This document shows positions 13,210 through 28,992 of a DNA stretch of 64,000 nucleotides, one piece after another. The notes under the pieces were generated by a model that was not told the DNA's origin, ran no database searches, and was given only the letters and a program-made list of their open reading frames with translations. The stretch is taken from positions 169,654-233,653 of the forward strand of contig NW_014577469.1 of NCBI RefSeq assembly GCF_000485595.1, in the 5' to 3' direction. Origin of the DNA: Priapulus caudatus. Lineage: Eukaryota > Priapulida > Priapulimorpha > Priapulimorphida > Priapulidae. Within the stretch, counting starts at the first letter, position 1; every line of letters begins with the position of its first letter. Position numbers and translations under genes: made by a program.

Positions 13210-15320
13210 AAGCGAAAACAATAAAGCAGTCGTGTATGAACAGTTTAATATTTCAAATTTTGCGTATTGTTGGCTTACTAACTGATTGCGGATTAAAGGA
13301 TGATAAATTGTCATCGAGAATGCAGCACTAAAGATGAGTTACTGCGCCGAGTAATTTTATGAAGAGTTATTTATAACCATGTGCTTATTGCATGGTTTGA
13401 ATACAAAGACTTGAGTTTTAATAATTAAATTTAATTATAAACACAGCATGTACATAGAGGTCTAAACCACCTTATAATTATGTATTCAAGCGTTACTGGT
13501 TTGATATTTTTATGGTGAGTTGTCTATATACATGTAGCTACTGGATTCGAGCACAAGAGCACGAATATTTAATTAGGGTTTTTAGTGCGTGGCAGGACAT
13601 ACCCTGTACGTCGGGGACTAGGTCACGCGACGACACATGTTTTTCCTCTCCAGGTTAAGGGTTACAGGAGCGCCAAACAAGATACATATCGTGTATAAAA
13701 AATGTTATATGTATATAATAATCAATATGTTGCGGTTTCGCCTGCTACGACGGTAGAAATTGCCAAAGATTTCTCGATGTGTCACTATATAATTACTGTG
13801 TGACAGTTGTACAGCTGTATGCCCAGCCTTTATCATCATATTATGAATATACAATGCTATTTTGTTGAGATTACACTTGTAGTTCAGAAAGCACATATAT
13901 ATATATCCACCAATCATTTTAATAATCATAAGGCGTCGCCCATGTAGCATAGCGGGAGACCGATATTCGCTCCTGCCTAATTTCTACTAAATAAAGTAAC
14001 GTTTTGTTAAAATTATACATTTAAAATGAGGAGTTAATACTCATCGAAGTAGATTGACATAAAAAATAAATCCAGGTGCCTCTCTTTAATACAAATGGCT
14101 ATATGTGGGGCACACACACGCACGCGTACACGCAAGTGCGCGTGCATCCCCTCCACATACACGGCGTGGTAATAATAAAATACCCGTAAACTCATTTACT
14201 TTACTCTAACCCTTATTATAATTTACAATAAATTCGTTATTTGTAACGATGTTTTATCATATTGAATGACGCATCAGCATTTTAATATATATATCAAACA
14301 GTAAATTTACAAATTTGTATTTTTGACTTGGTGCAGGAATGCGAACCAATCTTTGCTATCCATACTTAAATATTAGCAGGTAAACGCAATTAATAACGAT
14401 GTATACTCTCTCTATACTCCTATACCCATGGCCTGCATCGCTCCAGTGTTCCCACTGTATACCTTATCGTGTAACAAACACTGTAATGACGTCACTATTC
14501 AGTCCTTCACGATGCGATCGCTCGTCTGTCGTCGGTTGCCATAGAAACCCACGTCGGCACATAATTTTTTTCCCGATTCGTTCCAAAGGATGAACAGGTT
14601 CAATTTTCACGCGACACGATTTTTGTCACTAGCGATCGATCGTTCTCTATGTCAGAATAGATTTTTGGTTCCCAATTGTGTGAACGCGTGTTAGCGTGTA
14701 CGGGGTGTACTCTATTTGTTTAAACCACAGATCGCCTGTATGCTACACGATTTTCACGTTACATTACATATACATTATTTGTCATTTCCTTCAGAAACAC
14801 ACAATGTAAAAAAAAAGTTATACATAACAGGCAAGGCACTTTCTGCATGTTTATTGCAATCGTATAACGTGGAGACGAATTATGACGACGCGTATCATAG
14901 TACTAGTATAGTGCAATAACGAAAATTGTTGCCGACGTTGAAAAGAATTACTACTTCACTGCCGTAGTCATGACAACCGCGTACCTGATGAACACGCAAC
15001 ATTACTGATCATCATGCTCCCAAGCTAAGATACTAACCTGCATACGATAGTCATAGATCATAATTCTAGCATAGTCTCTTCATGCGTTTATAATCAGTTT
15101 GCACACCTCTATCAGGTTAGAGAAAATACGCATGCTTTTGTCAATCACGTTAGTAATCAGTTATTGATACTATACGTCGATAAAATTATAAAGTTAGTAT
15201 AAGACACAGCTAGCCGTTACACGATGCAGAGCTATGCTGGCATGCTACCTCCTCCTACAAGTTATGGAATGAACGATCTCCCCCTCTCTCGCGAAAGTAA
15301 ATAAAAATACAATCGTGTTG
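13210..15320. other. Unassigned intergenic sequence
   Basis: AT-rich, with a short CACGCA tract near 14110-14150. No exon, TIR pair or RNA gene recognised. Confidence 0.4.
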
Positions 15321-15380
15321 CAATGACACATGCCTGTCTTTATAAACAGCTTGATTTTTTTTCAACGATTTTTATGGATA

Positions 15381-15686
15381 AAGATGACAGGGGTCAACGG
15401 ACATTCGACAGACCAGCAGATGCTGGTAAAGGACACAGGGGGAATAGGGGACCTGCATGTGACCAGCAATACTACATCTCGCTACACGCTGGTTCTACCC
15501 TTGGTTTCAGACAGTCCTGATAGCTTCTACAGATACATTTTGCAGTTATCTCAACGCTCAGGCCCAGGCCCTGGTGGTCACTATTACCACCATGCATACA
15601 GTCAGACTTCCAAAAACATGTCGAATGTCTTAGAAATACTCTTAGCGGCTCTAAGAAAAGTCACTGCGCATGATTTTTCACAATAA
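15381..15686 (+). CDS. Unidentified 101-aa ORF, possible terminal exon
   Basis: I do not recognise this protein. The frame is open from 15330, and the ATG at 15381 gives 101 residues. Composition is normal for coding DNA, unlike the neighbouring repeats, and the C-terminal part reads like a helical segment (NVLEILLAALRKVTAHDF). An AATAAA at 15682-15687 overlaps the TAA stop, and the DCTN5 stop codon lies about 190 bp downstream on the other strand, so this would be a convergent gene end. A 5' exon was not found. An acceptor could lie at the GATGACAG ending near 15387, which would remove the ATG. It could also be a chance frame. Confidence 0.35.
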   Translation, partial: KMTGVNGHSTDQQMLVKDTGGIGDLHVTSNTTSRYTLVLPLVSDSPDSFYRYILQLSQRSGPGPGGHYYHHAYSQTSKNMSNVLEILLAALRKVTAHDFSQ

Positions 15687-15879
15687 ATTACTCAAGGTAA
15701 GTCTGAACAACTAAAAGCACTTGGTGTCAACCAATTCACACTAATTATTTACGAGTCACATAGCTATAAGCACATGCTGATGAGACATTCAGCCAACGCA
15801 GGTCACCAACACAGCTCCTCACTTCACAGCCGCGTGATATTTACACATTAATAAATATATAGTTTATGCAGGAGAATGA

Positions 15880-18787
<2,908 letters not shown>

Positions 18788-19270
18788 ACTTCCCTAGATA
18801 ACGTATAACTCAACTATACACAAATATTTGGACAAACACCAAAAATGTCCAAATTCAGAATAAGTAAATACAAGCATAACGTTTACTTGTTAATGCAGTG
18901 ACATAGAGGGCGCCACTCGCCAATGAAATATCGGCGCCGTGGGAAATTGTTAGTGTTTGTTGCCTAGTTGTTTGTTTATTCCCGAGGAATCGCATAATGT
19001 GAACATATAAAATTACAACTAGAGAATAAAATGGTCGCGTGTGACTTAGTTGCTTAGTTTAAAACAAATTTATTCGGAATATCGCTATCACATGTTTTGA
19101 CATTTTTGTTCACATTGCTTGCGTGTACCTGTGCGTGTACTCAGTACTGTACATAGCTCCAACTTCCAAGAAACGGTATTGCTAGGGTTACAATACATAG
19201 ACAATCTGTATTATGTGTATAGACAATCCGTCGCACAGCCTGGTCGGGCTATACTGTACACTAACACACC

Positions 19271-20043
19271 TAGCTCTAGTACTATAGAGTATAGCCCGCT
19301 TACATTAACTGCCGCTGGCCGTTAAACTTAATGTCAAGGCTGAACGTCACTCCAGAGCTCCGACGTGGGCGAGACTGATTCGGGGAGAGATCCTTGTTGG
19401 GTCCTGGACGGTCCGGCCCGGTCCGGGGTGGTCCTTGATGGTCCTGCGTATTCCGGGATATCGCCCCGGAAGTTTTAAACTGTTTAAAATTTCCGGGGTG
19501 ATTCGGGACGGTCCGGGAAGTTTTCCCCATCCGGGTTGGTCCTGGACGGTCCGTGGCGCGTCCGTGGTAGTCTTGGACGATCCGTGGCGCGTCCGTGGTA
19601 GGTCCGGGACAGTCCGTAGTGGCACCGTGTTGAACCGGGCCCATCCGTGGCCATCCGTGTCGTTTTTGGCGGCCACGGATCACTACGGATCAAGTCGGAC
19701 CCAACACGGATGGGAACACTGATGAGCACGAATGGGCCAGGACGGGGCCGGACCAGGCCGGATCAGGTCCGTGGCGGTCCGAGGCAGTCCGGGGCGGTCC
19801 GTAGTGACTCCGTGCTGGGGCCGGCTTCATCCGGGCTCAATCCAGGATGGTCCGTGGCGCTGCCGTGCTGGTCCGGCCCAATCCGGCTCGATGCTTTTTT
19901 TCGACCATCTCGTAATTTTTCACCCGGATCGCCACGGATTATAAATTTTACGGTCCGGGGAGATCCTGCCCCATCCGCGGTAATCCGTGGCCAGTCCGGC
20001 CCCAGTGTGACTGAGGCTTAAGCGGGCTATAGTACTAGAGCTA
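19271..20043. mobile_element. 773-bp non-autonomous TIR element, 9-bp TSD (MULE-like)
   Basis: Termini are TAGCTCTAGTACTATA and its reverse complement. TAACACACC flanks both ends exactly (19262-19270 and 20044-20052). The interior is GC-rich and built from repeated GGTCCGTGG and GTCCGGGRC steps on both strands, with no transposase frame. Its ends match the 79-bp palindrome at 18520. Confidence 0.85.
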
Positions 20044-20052
20044 TAACACACC

Positions 20053-20442
20053 GTGTTACTAACGCTCAGGGTCTGTGTCCCCCAGGGTACTGCCGGAACG
20101 TACCCTGGGTACGGTCAGGTATACCGGAACGTACCCTGGTAACTATCTAGCTGATATGGTTAGGGTTAGGGTTAGGGTTAGTGTTAGGGAGTAGGCGTAG
20201 GCCGCTAGGCGACTCCCTAGACTCGATCGTTAATGGAGTAGGCGAGGTACGGTCCGGCATATTAGATTGTAGGGTTCAAGGATAAATATGATGTCCAGTA
20301 CGGTGATTGGATAGGATGATGTTAGTTGATAAGATAGGACTGGACATCTTCTCTATCCCTGAGCCGATAGTAGTATTTAGTACCAGGGTACCTTCCTGCA
20401 GTACCCTGGGTGACATGACCCTCTCAGCGTTACTAACAGTGT
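20053..20442. mobile_element. About 390-bp TIR element
   Basis: The left end GTTACTAACGCTCAGGGTC and an internal CAGGGTACTGC are repeated inverted at the right end (GCAGTACCCTGG ... CAGCGTTACTAAC). The middle contains CCGGAACGTACCCTGG repeats and four TTAGGG-type hexamers. It abuts the 773-bp element and lies about 130 bp before ERCC1 coding exon 1. Confidence 0.7.
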
Positions 20443-20571
20443 AAAAAAGTGTGACTTGGGCAACCAATCACAGATTCACTCGGTGACTGTCAGTGATCAC
20501 AATGTCAATCATTGTGTCAGTAATCACCTGGCCAGGTATAACTATAATTACCTTTATGCTATTATAGGTAT

Positions 20572-23500
20572 ATGACAAAATATAATATGCAGGCTGCACA
20601 GGAACCGAAAATGGAATCCAGGTACAGTATCATACACGTAAATTCGTATTATCACTGAAAGTTTGCCCATTGGCACTGTAGCGTAGGCCTACACAACGTC
20701 AACACTGAACAGCACCATCTGCAGTTAGTATAGTAGTTACATTATGATGATAACATTGTCATTGTTACGTATTTGTGTTTGTTTTAGGTCTGGAGAACCA
20801 GAAGTAAGGAAGGTTCAGCCGAGCAAAGGCAGTTCAGTTCTTGTCAATCCAAGACAGGTACCAAACAACTATTATTATTAATATAACTAGTACTAGTACG
20901 ATAAACTATTTACATTGCTTCTCTGCTTAACACTCAGCAAATAGAGATAGAGTGTGGAAAGTTAACTCGCAGTGCTACCAGTGGACTAACCCCCTCGTGG
21001 TAGTATTTACTGTGAAAGCAGCTGCATGGCCTCGGAGATAGGCACCGCCCTAGGCGCCACATGGCACATAGGCACGGGAAGGGATTTAACTTTATTTTTT
21101 TAATGATAAACTATGACAATATATTCACACGCACATGTGGAATCAAACATGTATTTTCACATCAATCTATCAATACTCAATAGGCTTTCCAAAATTGACA
21201 AGTTTTTTACTGTCTTCAGACTGGGAATCCTGTGTTGAAGTGCATTAGAAATGTTCCATGGGAGTTTGCTGATATCATTCCTGACTATGTGATGGGACGA
21301 ACTACCTGCGTATTGTTTCTCAGGTAATATATCAGTTCTAAATGTTAATTAATGTTTTGTGACAATGTGAATTTTACAGTGCCACCAAATTGTAAAAAAG
21401 GAAGGACAGAACACAGAAACACTCACAAAGTTGACGCCTAGCAATACACTTTCATTCTCAGTAAAATGTAGTTGCCATCTGCATTGGAATAATACTAAAT
21501 GAATAGAGGTTCTTGTCATGATATGTCTCAATAATGAAATGTTTGGCATGGCACGGTGCAGCTTGAGGTATCACCAGCTGCATCCAGACTACATACATGT
21601 ACGTTTGAAGGAGCTTGGCAGGCAGTATGAACTACGCATCCTACTCTTGCAAGTTGACATCGTGAGTTATCTAATACTGTGTCAGAGAAAATCACACAAT
21701 CAATTGCTAAATAATCCTTAACGACACTTCCTGAAAAATCTAGGTCTGGCTAGATGCTTTACTTTTTATTTCTGTGTCAATATTAAAATTATTATTCTTA
21801 TTAAAAGCTCACACCATAAATCAATCATGTGTGGCTCTCTTCTTACAGAAGGATCCACACCACTATGTTAAAGAACTAGCAAAGATTGCGATTTTAGTGG
21901 ACTGCACACTCATGCTCGCCTGGAGGTAGTCCATCTCTGTCTGAATTCTTATTTACAAGCAGCTGTATAAAATCACCACCTGCAGCCCTACACATCAACA
22001 GCTAATGTGATGTTGTGTAGCTGCCAATTTGGGAAGATCGTCTGTTTCACACTGACAGTCATCAACGCTTAAAAAGCATTGATGCCAGTATTAGTCTATG
22101 CTCTGTGCAACTATTAAGTTGTATATCGTTCAGTTAAATAGCATTTAGGTATTAACATAATTGCACTTTTGTGATTAGCCATCGGTCTGTAACGTGGAAA
22201 ATGAATTGGCAAATGCGTAACTTTTCCAGGGTGGCAGCACGATCGCGGGTGTCATGTCAGCACCAAAAAATTTCGAAATTCAATGTTGTTTTGTAACAGA
22301 CGTAAATGCGCAATTATAGAAATTTGTAGGTATATGCTATTATTTATAAATCTACTATCATAATATACTCTCAAATTCTAAGGGGAAAGTATCCCTTTAA
22401 GGCTATTCGCTAGGGTCGAGCATCTGCAGCAGTCTGTTCCTACGCAAGCAGCTTTAGGTATAGGTATAGCATCATTCAGCATTACAGAATCACATGTTAC
22501 ACATTGCAACATGCTTTGTGGTTTAAACAGATCATATGATTTCTGTTGTCAACTTCTTGTTTCAAGTCCCGAAGAGGCGGGAAGATATTTGGAGACTTAC
22601 AAAGCGTTTGAGAGTAAACCACCAGATATGATCATGGAGCGAACAGATAACAATTACATGGCTCAGGTAACAACTAGTGTCTGCTATGCAAGTGCCAGTC
22701 TGAATACAATAAAGTTATACTATGAAGATATTAGAATCACCCCACTGAACTGAAAAATCTGCACATCAATTCGTAAATGCATGTAAAAGAATGTCATTGC
22801 AAATACCATTTCTTCCTCTAATGGGGAGGGGCAGGACATTTTATTTTTTAGGATGTGGGATAAAACGAAACATTTTCATTATCTGGGGACTACGAAATTT
22901 CAGGTAAATCTTCCGTGATTCAGGAATAGAAATCATCCGGGATGCAGTTCCAAAATTACGATTTTAATCTACTGGGAGCCAGGGAATGGCATATCTTGTA
23001 GTTTCTGAGACACTGGGAGTGGACCTTCCACATTACACCTCTCCAATTTCGCCTTGCACAGGTGTAAATACTACAGTGTAATATAAGCATAACTGTCTGT
23101 TACAGCTTACTGACTGCCTTACCTCGATAAAGAAAGTATCGAAGACAGATGCTCAGACTCTGCTGTCAACATTTGGGGTAAGAGAGCTGCAGCATAATGT
23201 GCTCAAGCCATATATGCCATGTAATAGATATACCACGCAGCAATTTATGCTTACATGCATGCAGGATATATTATGTTTCCATACCTGTGTTGTTGATGGA
23301 CGCATTACATTTAGTCCAACACAGAACGCATAACCTTTATAGACCTGCATCATTAACAGATCCATAATTTTTGACAGTACAGTTTTGTCTTATTTTCAGT
23401 CGCTGGAGAAAATAGTAAAAACCAGCAAAGATGATCTTTCACTGTGTCCAGGCGTTGGTCCACAGAAGGTGAATATGCTTTAGTTTTATCAATTCTATGG

Positions 23501-23684
23501 TTGGCAAAGCTGGCTTTTGTTATTTGTTGGTCGAATTCACTCATCGATGGGAGAGATCGAAAAAAAGAACGGCATTTATCACATCTTCAAACGTTTGTTC
23601 TTTCAGGCCCAACGGTTGTACGACATGTTCCATGAACCGTTTCTCAAAGCGAACAAGCAGAAGACAGAAACTGGGTCGCGGTGA
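20572..23684 (+). CDS. ERCC1: DNA excision repair protein ERCC1
   Basis: Nine exons: 20572-20621, 20788-20857, 21220-21323, 21562-21661, 21849-21925, 22567-22666, 23106-23177, 23400-23468 and 23607-23684, all GT-AG with matching phases. The protein is 239 aa from the ATG at 20572, or 234 from the in-frame ATG at 20587. Human ERCC1 is 297 aa, and the difference is a shorter, poorly conserved N-terminus. ERCC1 is the non-catalytic partner of XPF in the nuclease that cuts 5' of lesions in nucleotide excision repair and acts in crosslink repair. Visible motifs: [25 protein letters not shown] and [12 protein letters not shown] of the nuclease-like central domain; [17 protein letters not shown]; and a C-terminal tandem helix-hairpin-helix region ([33 protein letters not shown]) that in the family binds XPF. 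An upstream non-coding exon is possible. Confidence 0.97.
22110..22405. mobile_element. Diverged TE remnant in ERCC1 intron 5
   Basis: Positions about 22130-22290 match, in reverse orientation, the interior of the TTAA-flanked element at 41085-41675. Shared blocks include a TTTAGGTAT stretch, AATTGCACTTTTGTGATTAG and a GGGTGGCAGCACG segment. No intact termini were found. Confidence 0.6.
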
Positions 23685-23909
23685 TGGTGCATGTGTCGTA
23701 CCCGTATGCATCCACCGTAGCGAGCAGTATGACAACCCTGCACAGAGAAGACATGTCAATCCAAGCCTGCATCTGTGATGGGGACAGTGATGCCGTCGAC
23801 AATCGACAATCGAGTTCACTAGCAGTACAATAATCTCAATACGCAAAGATTTATATGAGGTTTCTATGAATTGAAGTTTGTATATAGTGTATAGTTTCTT
23901 TCTATTAAG

Positions 23910-23915
23910 AATAAA
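23910..23915 (+). terminator. Candidate ERCC1 polyadenylation signal
   Basis: AATAAA 226 bp past the ERCC1 stop codon. A second AATAAA lies near 23960. The cleavage site cannot be fixed from sequence alone. Confidence 0.45.
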
Positions 23916-23969
23916 TAACATGTTTCATAAATTAGTCCATTACAATATATATTATAACAAATAAACCAA

Positions 23970-26690
23970 AATTATGTACATTTTTTCTTTATTTTAATAG
24001 AAAATTATGTATATCCAATATGGGTTGATTTATCTATACAAAATCACTCCCCATTTCTTTTGGTATCAACACATTTAGTCTATAATTATATATACACACA
24101 TATTGATTGCTAATAATTACTTTAAACACACATTTATCTAAGTATAATTAAACTACAACAGGGTACTATTCATTCTAGTCCTCTAAAATCACGTTGAACA
24201 CCAACATACTTTAGGGGCACCAAAAACCACTGGGGTTGGGTTAGATGAACCTTGTTATTTGTACAATAATACACTGACCTCTCGGATGTAATGATCCATG
24301 CATCTCAGTATATGTTAATCTACTAGATGCATCTCTAACACCATTGCGTGTACACAGCTCGTGTCGTTGCAGATACTCAAGGAAACTGTACTTACATTTG
24401 AACTTACATTACTGCTAAGGTATACAGAAGTTCCACTCGGTGACCGAGTAAGAACAGTAGTGCTAATAGTAATATGCTGCATGCCACACAGTAGGCAGGC
24501 TAGCAGTAGACATGCACTCAGCTTCATTCCGTGATGCTGGTTGGGTGGTGATAGCACTGTCTATCCCGCGCTGAAAACACGAGGATAGATGCGGCAGCGA
24601 TTGAAGCTATTCCGAGGATGCTGGTATCTGCTATCTTGATGTACGGCAGATACACACAACACAGCTGATACGCGAATGCACAGCCAGATAACTGGCACCT
24701 TACGAGTGTGTACCAAAACAAGCAGGATGCACCGTGTTATGCCATCGGTACGGGGGCTACAAGTATAAACATTTAAATGGGGGACTTTCAAAACACGACT
24801 CAAGAAACGATCGCTCTTGTGGAATCTTCGGTGATAGAAGGTAATTGATTAAACAAACCAGCAATGGAATCGGTGATAAACTGATAAATAAATACGCCAC
24901 TCTAGGTGTGATGGCCTGCCAACTAATTACACAAGCTCAGCTGAAGAAATCAGGGAATTTTAACTAACAATAATTAATCAGACTATTAACTACAAGAGAT
25001 CGAAAATCCCTGGATTCCTGAACAGAACATAAGCAACCAATAACTGTATCAAGAGAGAGTATCCTATGTTTACCGACCACCATGAGTTGTATATGCGTAA
25101 GTCTACCTCATAATAGAAGCACTCAAACCTTGATAATAAGTTAGTCGGAAAATGACATTGCTACCACCATAACAGCTTAAAGAGCCACGATACCATCCCT
25201 AGATTCAGCGAATGCCATCCTCAAAACTGGCGATAAATTCAGTCTGCTTTACAGAGGTTAGGAGAATTGGAGACCTGTTTGAACTTATAGATTTTCATAC
25301 AAGAAAATTATAGAGACTCGTAGCTAGTTTTTGTGTTTCATATTATAAATATCTAGAGAGGAAAAGCAGATGGTTAGATCAGTTTTTCAGTTGGCATTCC
25401 CCGAGATTTTATGAAGAATTTTCGTTTTAATTTCTCCATTCAACACGCAGCTAACTGCAACATTTATCAAAAGATTATGATACACTCGCATATATTGTAT
25501 TCTGCTGATAATATCAGATGCCTGCAAGTAAATGCAATATATTACATAAAATAAATGACAAGGCTGAGCAGGGAAGACACTGATACCACCTCACAATATA
25601 CACTGACATTTCGGTTAGACATTACGTGGGTGTCAAAGGAGAACTTGGATTAATTGAGGCATAACTGCAGGACCAAGGATCCTTGACACTTCTATTATTT
25701 AGCAGTCTACAGATGAAAAGAGCCTTCACTGAAACTGGCACCACTTATCGGAATAATACCCGTGTGTACATGGCAAGGCAAGAAATATAACCCTGTCCTT
25801 CTACATCAAAGTTCCTGCTTCATAATGACTTTGATAAATGGTTTGTTATAGGGAAAGGTACTGGGATAAATGTCATGCCTTGTCACGAGCACATACATGT
25901 ACTTCAATACCAGAAATAGCAGTCAAATGTAAAACTGAAAATAACACCCAACGACCTATTTCCACTATTTACTGCACGCCGCATGCTGGCAGCGTAGACT
26001 GTGATGACTCATATACTGTATGAGGAACTTTGTAGGAAGACAATAAGCAGTTTCAATCTACATCATAATCTTTTAGAATTCCATCAAAAGCTGCATGCCA
26101 CATGGCTTGCTACACGGCACGCAAACGTGAGAAATTTGTGAGAAGCTGCCAGCGTACGTGACGCAATCGCGAAGGCTCTCCACAAAAGCAATACAAAATA
26201 CAGACATGTGAAAAAATTCTTGAAATCTCTGAAAAAAAGAGGACCGTGGGATTACGAAGCGGCAGCGGCGTGGCCAGATGACGGGTCCACTAACGTCCAG
26301 CAATTGTATCCATGTCCGGTCGTGTCCAGTGGTGTCCGGTGTTGATGCAGACGACACGGGCAGGACCTAGCGAGCAGTGTGGGATTGGCTGCACTGTTGT
26401 CATGACAATGACCCCAGGTACGGGGAAACCAAGAGACATTAAACCTCAGCGTGGAAACAAACAATGAACCTATGAGTTGCGACTGAACCAAAGAGTATCT
26501 ATGCTTAGTGTCAGTCAAACGTGTGAAAACCTATACGAACAAAACTCCCAAAATTTGCCACCGAGATGTTGAACGCTGGACGATTTCCCCCCAGCAAACC
26601 TCCCTGCATATTCTTTCTTCTCACGTTGAGACTCAGTGGCTTTTTGGTTGTGTGCTCTTTAGCGGGAAAATAGCAACTCATCCTGGTCCT
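23970..26690. other. Intergenic, no supported gene
   Basis: AT-rich DNA between the ends of ERCC1 and LENG8. Apart from one short frame with a signal-peptide-like start (separate entry) nothing is recognised. Confidence 0.4.
24315..24527 (-). CDS. Possible small secreted-protein ORF or first exon
   Basis: A 70-codon frame begins MKLSACLLLACLLCGMQH, which has the charge and hydrophobic pattern of a signal peptide, followed by a Ser/Thr/Val-rich stretch with potential N-glycosylation sites (NVS, NDTS). Two donor-like GTAAGT sites occur around residues 40-46, so this could be exon 1 of a spliced gene. No homologue is recognised and no downstream exon was found. A chance frame is just as likely. 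Confidence 0.15.
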   Translation of the reverse strand: MKLSACLLLACLLCGMQHITISTTVLTRSPSGTSVYLSSNVSSNVSTVSLSICNDTSCVHAMVLEMHLVD

Positions 26691-26694
26691 GCCT

Positions 26695-26945
26695 TATGGA
26701 AACGTACTGTTGTGGCTCCCTCTTGTGGTGTCTGCTGCAATGGCTCTATACTGGCTCCCTCTGACGATTAATAATGAATCTGCATTGTCGCCTGGTGGTG
26801 TGTCCTGTAAAGGTTCTGTAGTGGCTCCTCCTAATGGTGTTGTCAGGAAAGCTCTAGTGGCTCCTCCTCGTGGTGTCATCAGGAAAGATGTAGTGGCTCC
26901 TCCTGGTGGTGTCGTCAGGAAAGGTGTAGTGGTATCTACTTAAAA
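26695..26945. repeat. 36-bp tandem repeat (AGTGGCTCCTCC units)
   Basis: Units of the form AGTGGCTCCTCCTGGTGGTG followed by TCGTCAGGAAAGGTGT repeat at 36-bp spacing. Three are well preserved at 26819-26930 and there are diverged units on both sides to about 27075. The in-frame length gives a repeated peptide on the plus strand that I regard as spurious. Confidence 0.8.
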
Positions 26946-27539
26946 GGTTATGTACTGGCTCCCCCTGTTGGCATGCTTAATAAAGGTTCTGCAGTGGCTG
27001 CTCCTGGTGATGTGCTCTGAAGATGTAGCAGCTCCCCCTGGTGATACGATCTAGATAGGTTCGGTAGTTGCTTCCCCTAGTGGCATGATACTTAGGCCCC
27101 CTTCTGACGGTGTACACGTTGCAACACTCTGTTACCTGACTTGTTCCTCAAATCGTCTGGATTGCTACCTACTTGTGTTGCTCGTGAGATGTGACACCTC
27201 TCGGAATAATCTGACTTCGGATGCAAGTGTTTTCCTCACTGACTTGGTCATGCCGTAGGCTCCACGTGCAAATGCTGGGGATGGACGGTTGATGACTGGA
27301 GCAAAACAGTGAAAAACTCGGGACTAGCAGCCGACGGTTCGGAATGAATACATTGAGGAAAGGAGAGACTGTAATGCGGAGAAACTGTGGCAAAATGAGG
27401 AGAGAATATGGAGAGAGAGTCGCAATAGGAAGGAAGGCTATTGGGATGGCCGATGTTCGGACAGATTAAGAGTGGGAGAGTGTCGTCGGGGCAGGAAGAA
27501 TCCTGAGATGCGGCTGCAGAAATAACACGTGAAGACTGC

Positions 27540-27740
27540 TGACGATGACCTCTACTAGCGCCCTCTCTCTGTGAAGACCTGTGGTAGCGCCCTCTCTCCA
27601 GAACACTCTCTACTCGCCTCCTCTCTTCATGTAGACTACTAGCACCCTCTCCATGGCGAACTCTAATAGCACCCTCTCCATGGCAAACTCTAATAGTGCT
27701 CTTTTCACTATAAACTCTACTGGCGCCATCTCGCCACGAT
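27540..27740. repeat. Degenerate repeat around TAGCGCCCTCTC
   Basis: TAGCGCCCTCTC, TAGCACCCTCTCC and related forms recur about seven times at 25-40 bp spacing, with an almost identical pair of about 27 bp at 27650-27705. Confidence 0.65.
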
Positions 27741-27744
27741 GACC

Positions 27745-28990
27745 ACATACTACACATATGCTGCTTCACAAACTTACTCCAAAAACAGTTCCCCATACAG
27801 CGCATTAAAGTGCTGTAATCGACGAAAGCACACTTCACTGGAACATTCTTGGAAGAAAGAGTAAACTCTTTCCGTAAACTCTTTCCAGCAGCATGACGCG
27901 AGATCCACGCGCACGGAGAACACTCTTCACGCTCAACACGTTAACGTGGTTGACACGGCCTACACGCTCACGCTTTCTCGTCGGAAGAGCAACTGAAATC
28001 TCAACAGAACGTCCGGTGTGATGTGGCTGCCAAAGCAAATGCTGATGATGACCAAGGAGCGATGCTTGCCCCAGGTGGTGATGCCGAGTGACACGACTTC
28101 GGATGGTGAAGATTAACGATCCCCATCGTATGGACGGACACCGGCAACTGGAATCCGGAGTAAGGACGTGTCGTGTGCTCCGTAATGGATGGGAAACGGT
28201 AGCGTCACCACCCGAAGATCTTGACAGGAGAGGCGACACCCTTGTCTGGCACGAAGCATCCGTTTTACATACAGCCCCCGATCTGTCGATTAAAGATCCG
28301 AACCTATCCCACGATGGCATCGCAGCAGAACCGCAGTTTGGTCGCAAGATAGTCTGCTAGATTCACACATGAAGCCAAGTGAGGACCAAGCACTTCCAAC
28401 TCCACTTAATGTCCAACTGTACGAGTCATCCCACGGGACAGGCACCAGGAACACAAACGCGCACAGATATTCGCCGATACAATGTGACAAACAGTGCAGC
28501 TTGTAGTTTCCCCTCCACACTGCTCTCGCTTCAAGGGTCTCTAGGTCTGTACACTGCCCATGGTGCCGTCTTTCGAACGACTGACACAGCCTCCTATAAC
28601 TGTTAAAGACACCACGGCGAACATTGCCATGGCAATCATCTCTTGATCTGATTGCGCAGCCTGCCAAATTACTAGATTAGACCTATCTCTATAGCAACTG
28701 AATAGTGATTAGGAGGTTAGTTTCACATCAGAAGTCACTTGTAATTTTTGATGTGTATATACACGGCACGACTCTCGTGGGGTAGGATGAGGGAATACCG
28801 CCCCAGGGAAGCCCTTCGTTATCCGTATCATACATATTTACAGCGCATGCAGCCCCTCTGTGAGATGAGCACATGCTCAATAAAGTATCACAATCGCAAG
28901 GACGATTACTATGGCTTCTTCAGTCTCAAAGGCTTTCTTGACTGGGGAACCATTACAGGGCAGCCACCAACACGAGTGCAGGGGCATGAG
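27745..28990. other. Unassigned sequence 3' of LENG8
   Basis: Overlapping open frames on both strands (minus 27835-28347, plus 28088-28360) have balanced composition, but I recognise no protein in either. A decayed retroelement is possible; no LTR pair or motif was found. Confidence 0.35.
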
Positions 28991-28992
28991 GG

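Larger units (their letters stand above)
18788..20571. promoter_or_regulatory. Divergent DCTN5/ERCC1 intergenic region
   Basis: The two start codons are 1.8 kb apart and point away from each other, so both promoters must lie here. A 773-bp element and a roughly 390-bp TIR element occupy about two thirds of it. No TATA box or other motif could be assigned with confidence. Four TTAGGG-like hexamers sit near 20160-20190. Confidence 0.5.

Noticed and set aside
20155-20195. TTAGGG repeats as a telomere or internal chromosome end
   Set aside because: Only about four units, inside a TIR element. Too short to be more than an interstitial motif.
28088-28360. Possible retroelement protein on either strand 3' of LENG8
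   Set aside because: No conserved motif (protease, RT, zinc knuckle), LTR or TSD could be seen, so only noted as unassigned sequence.
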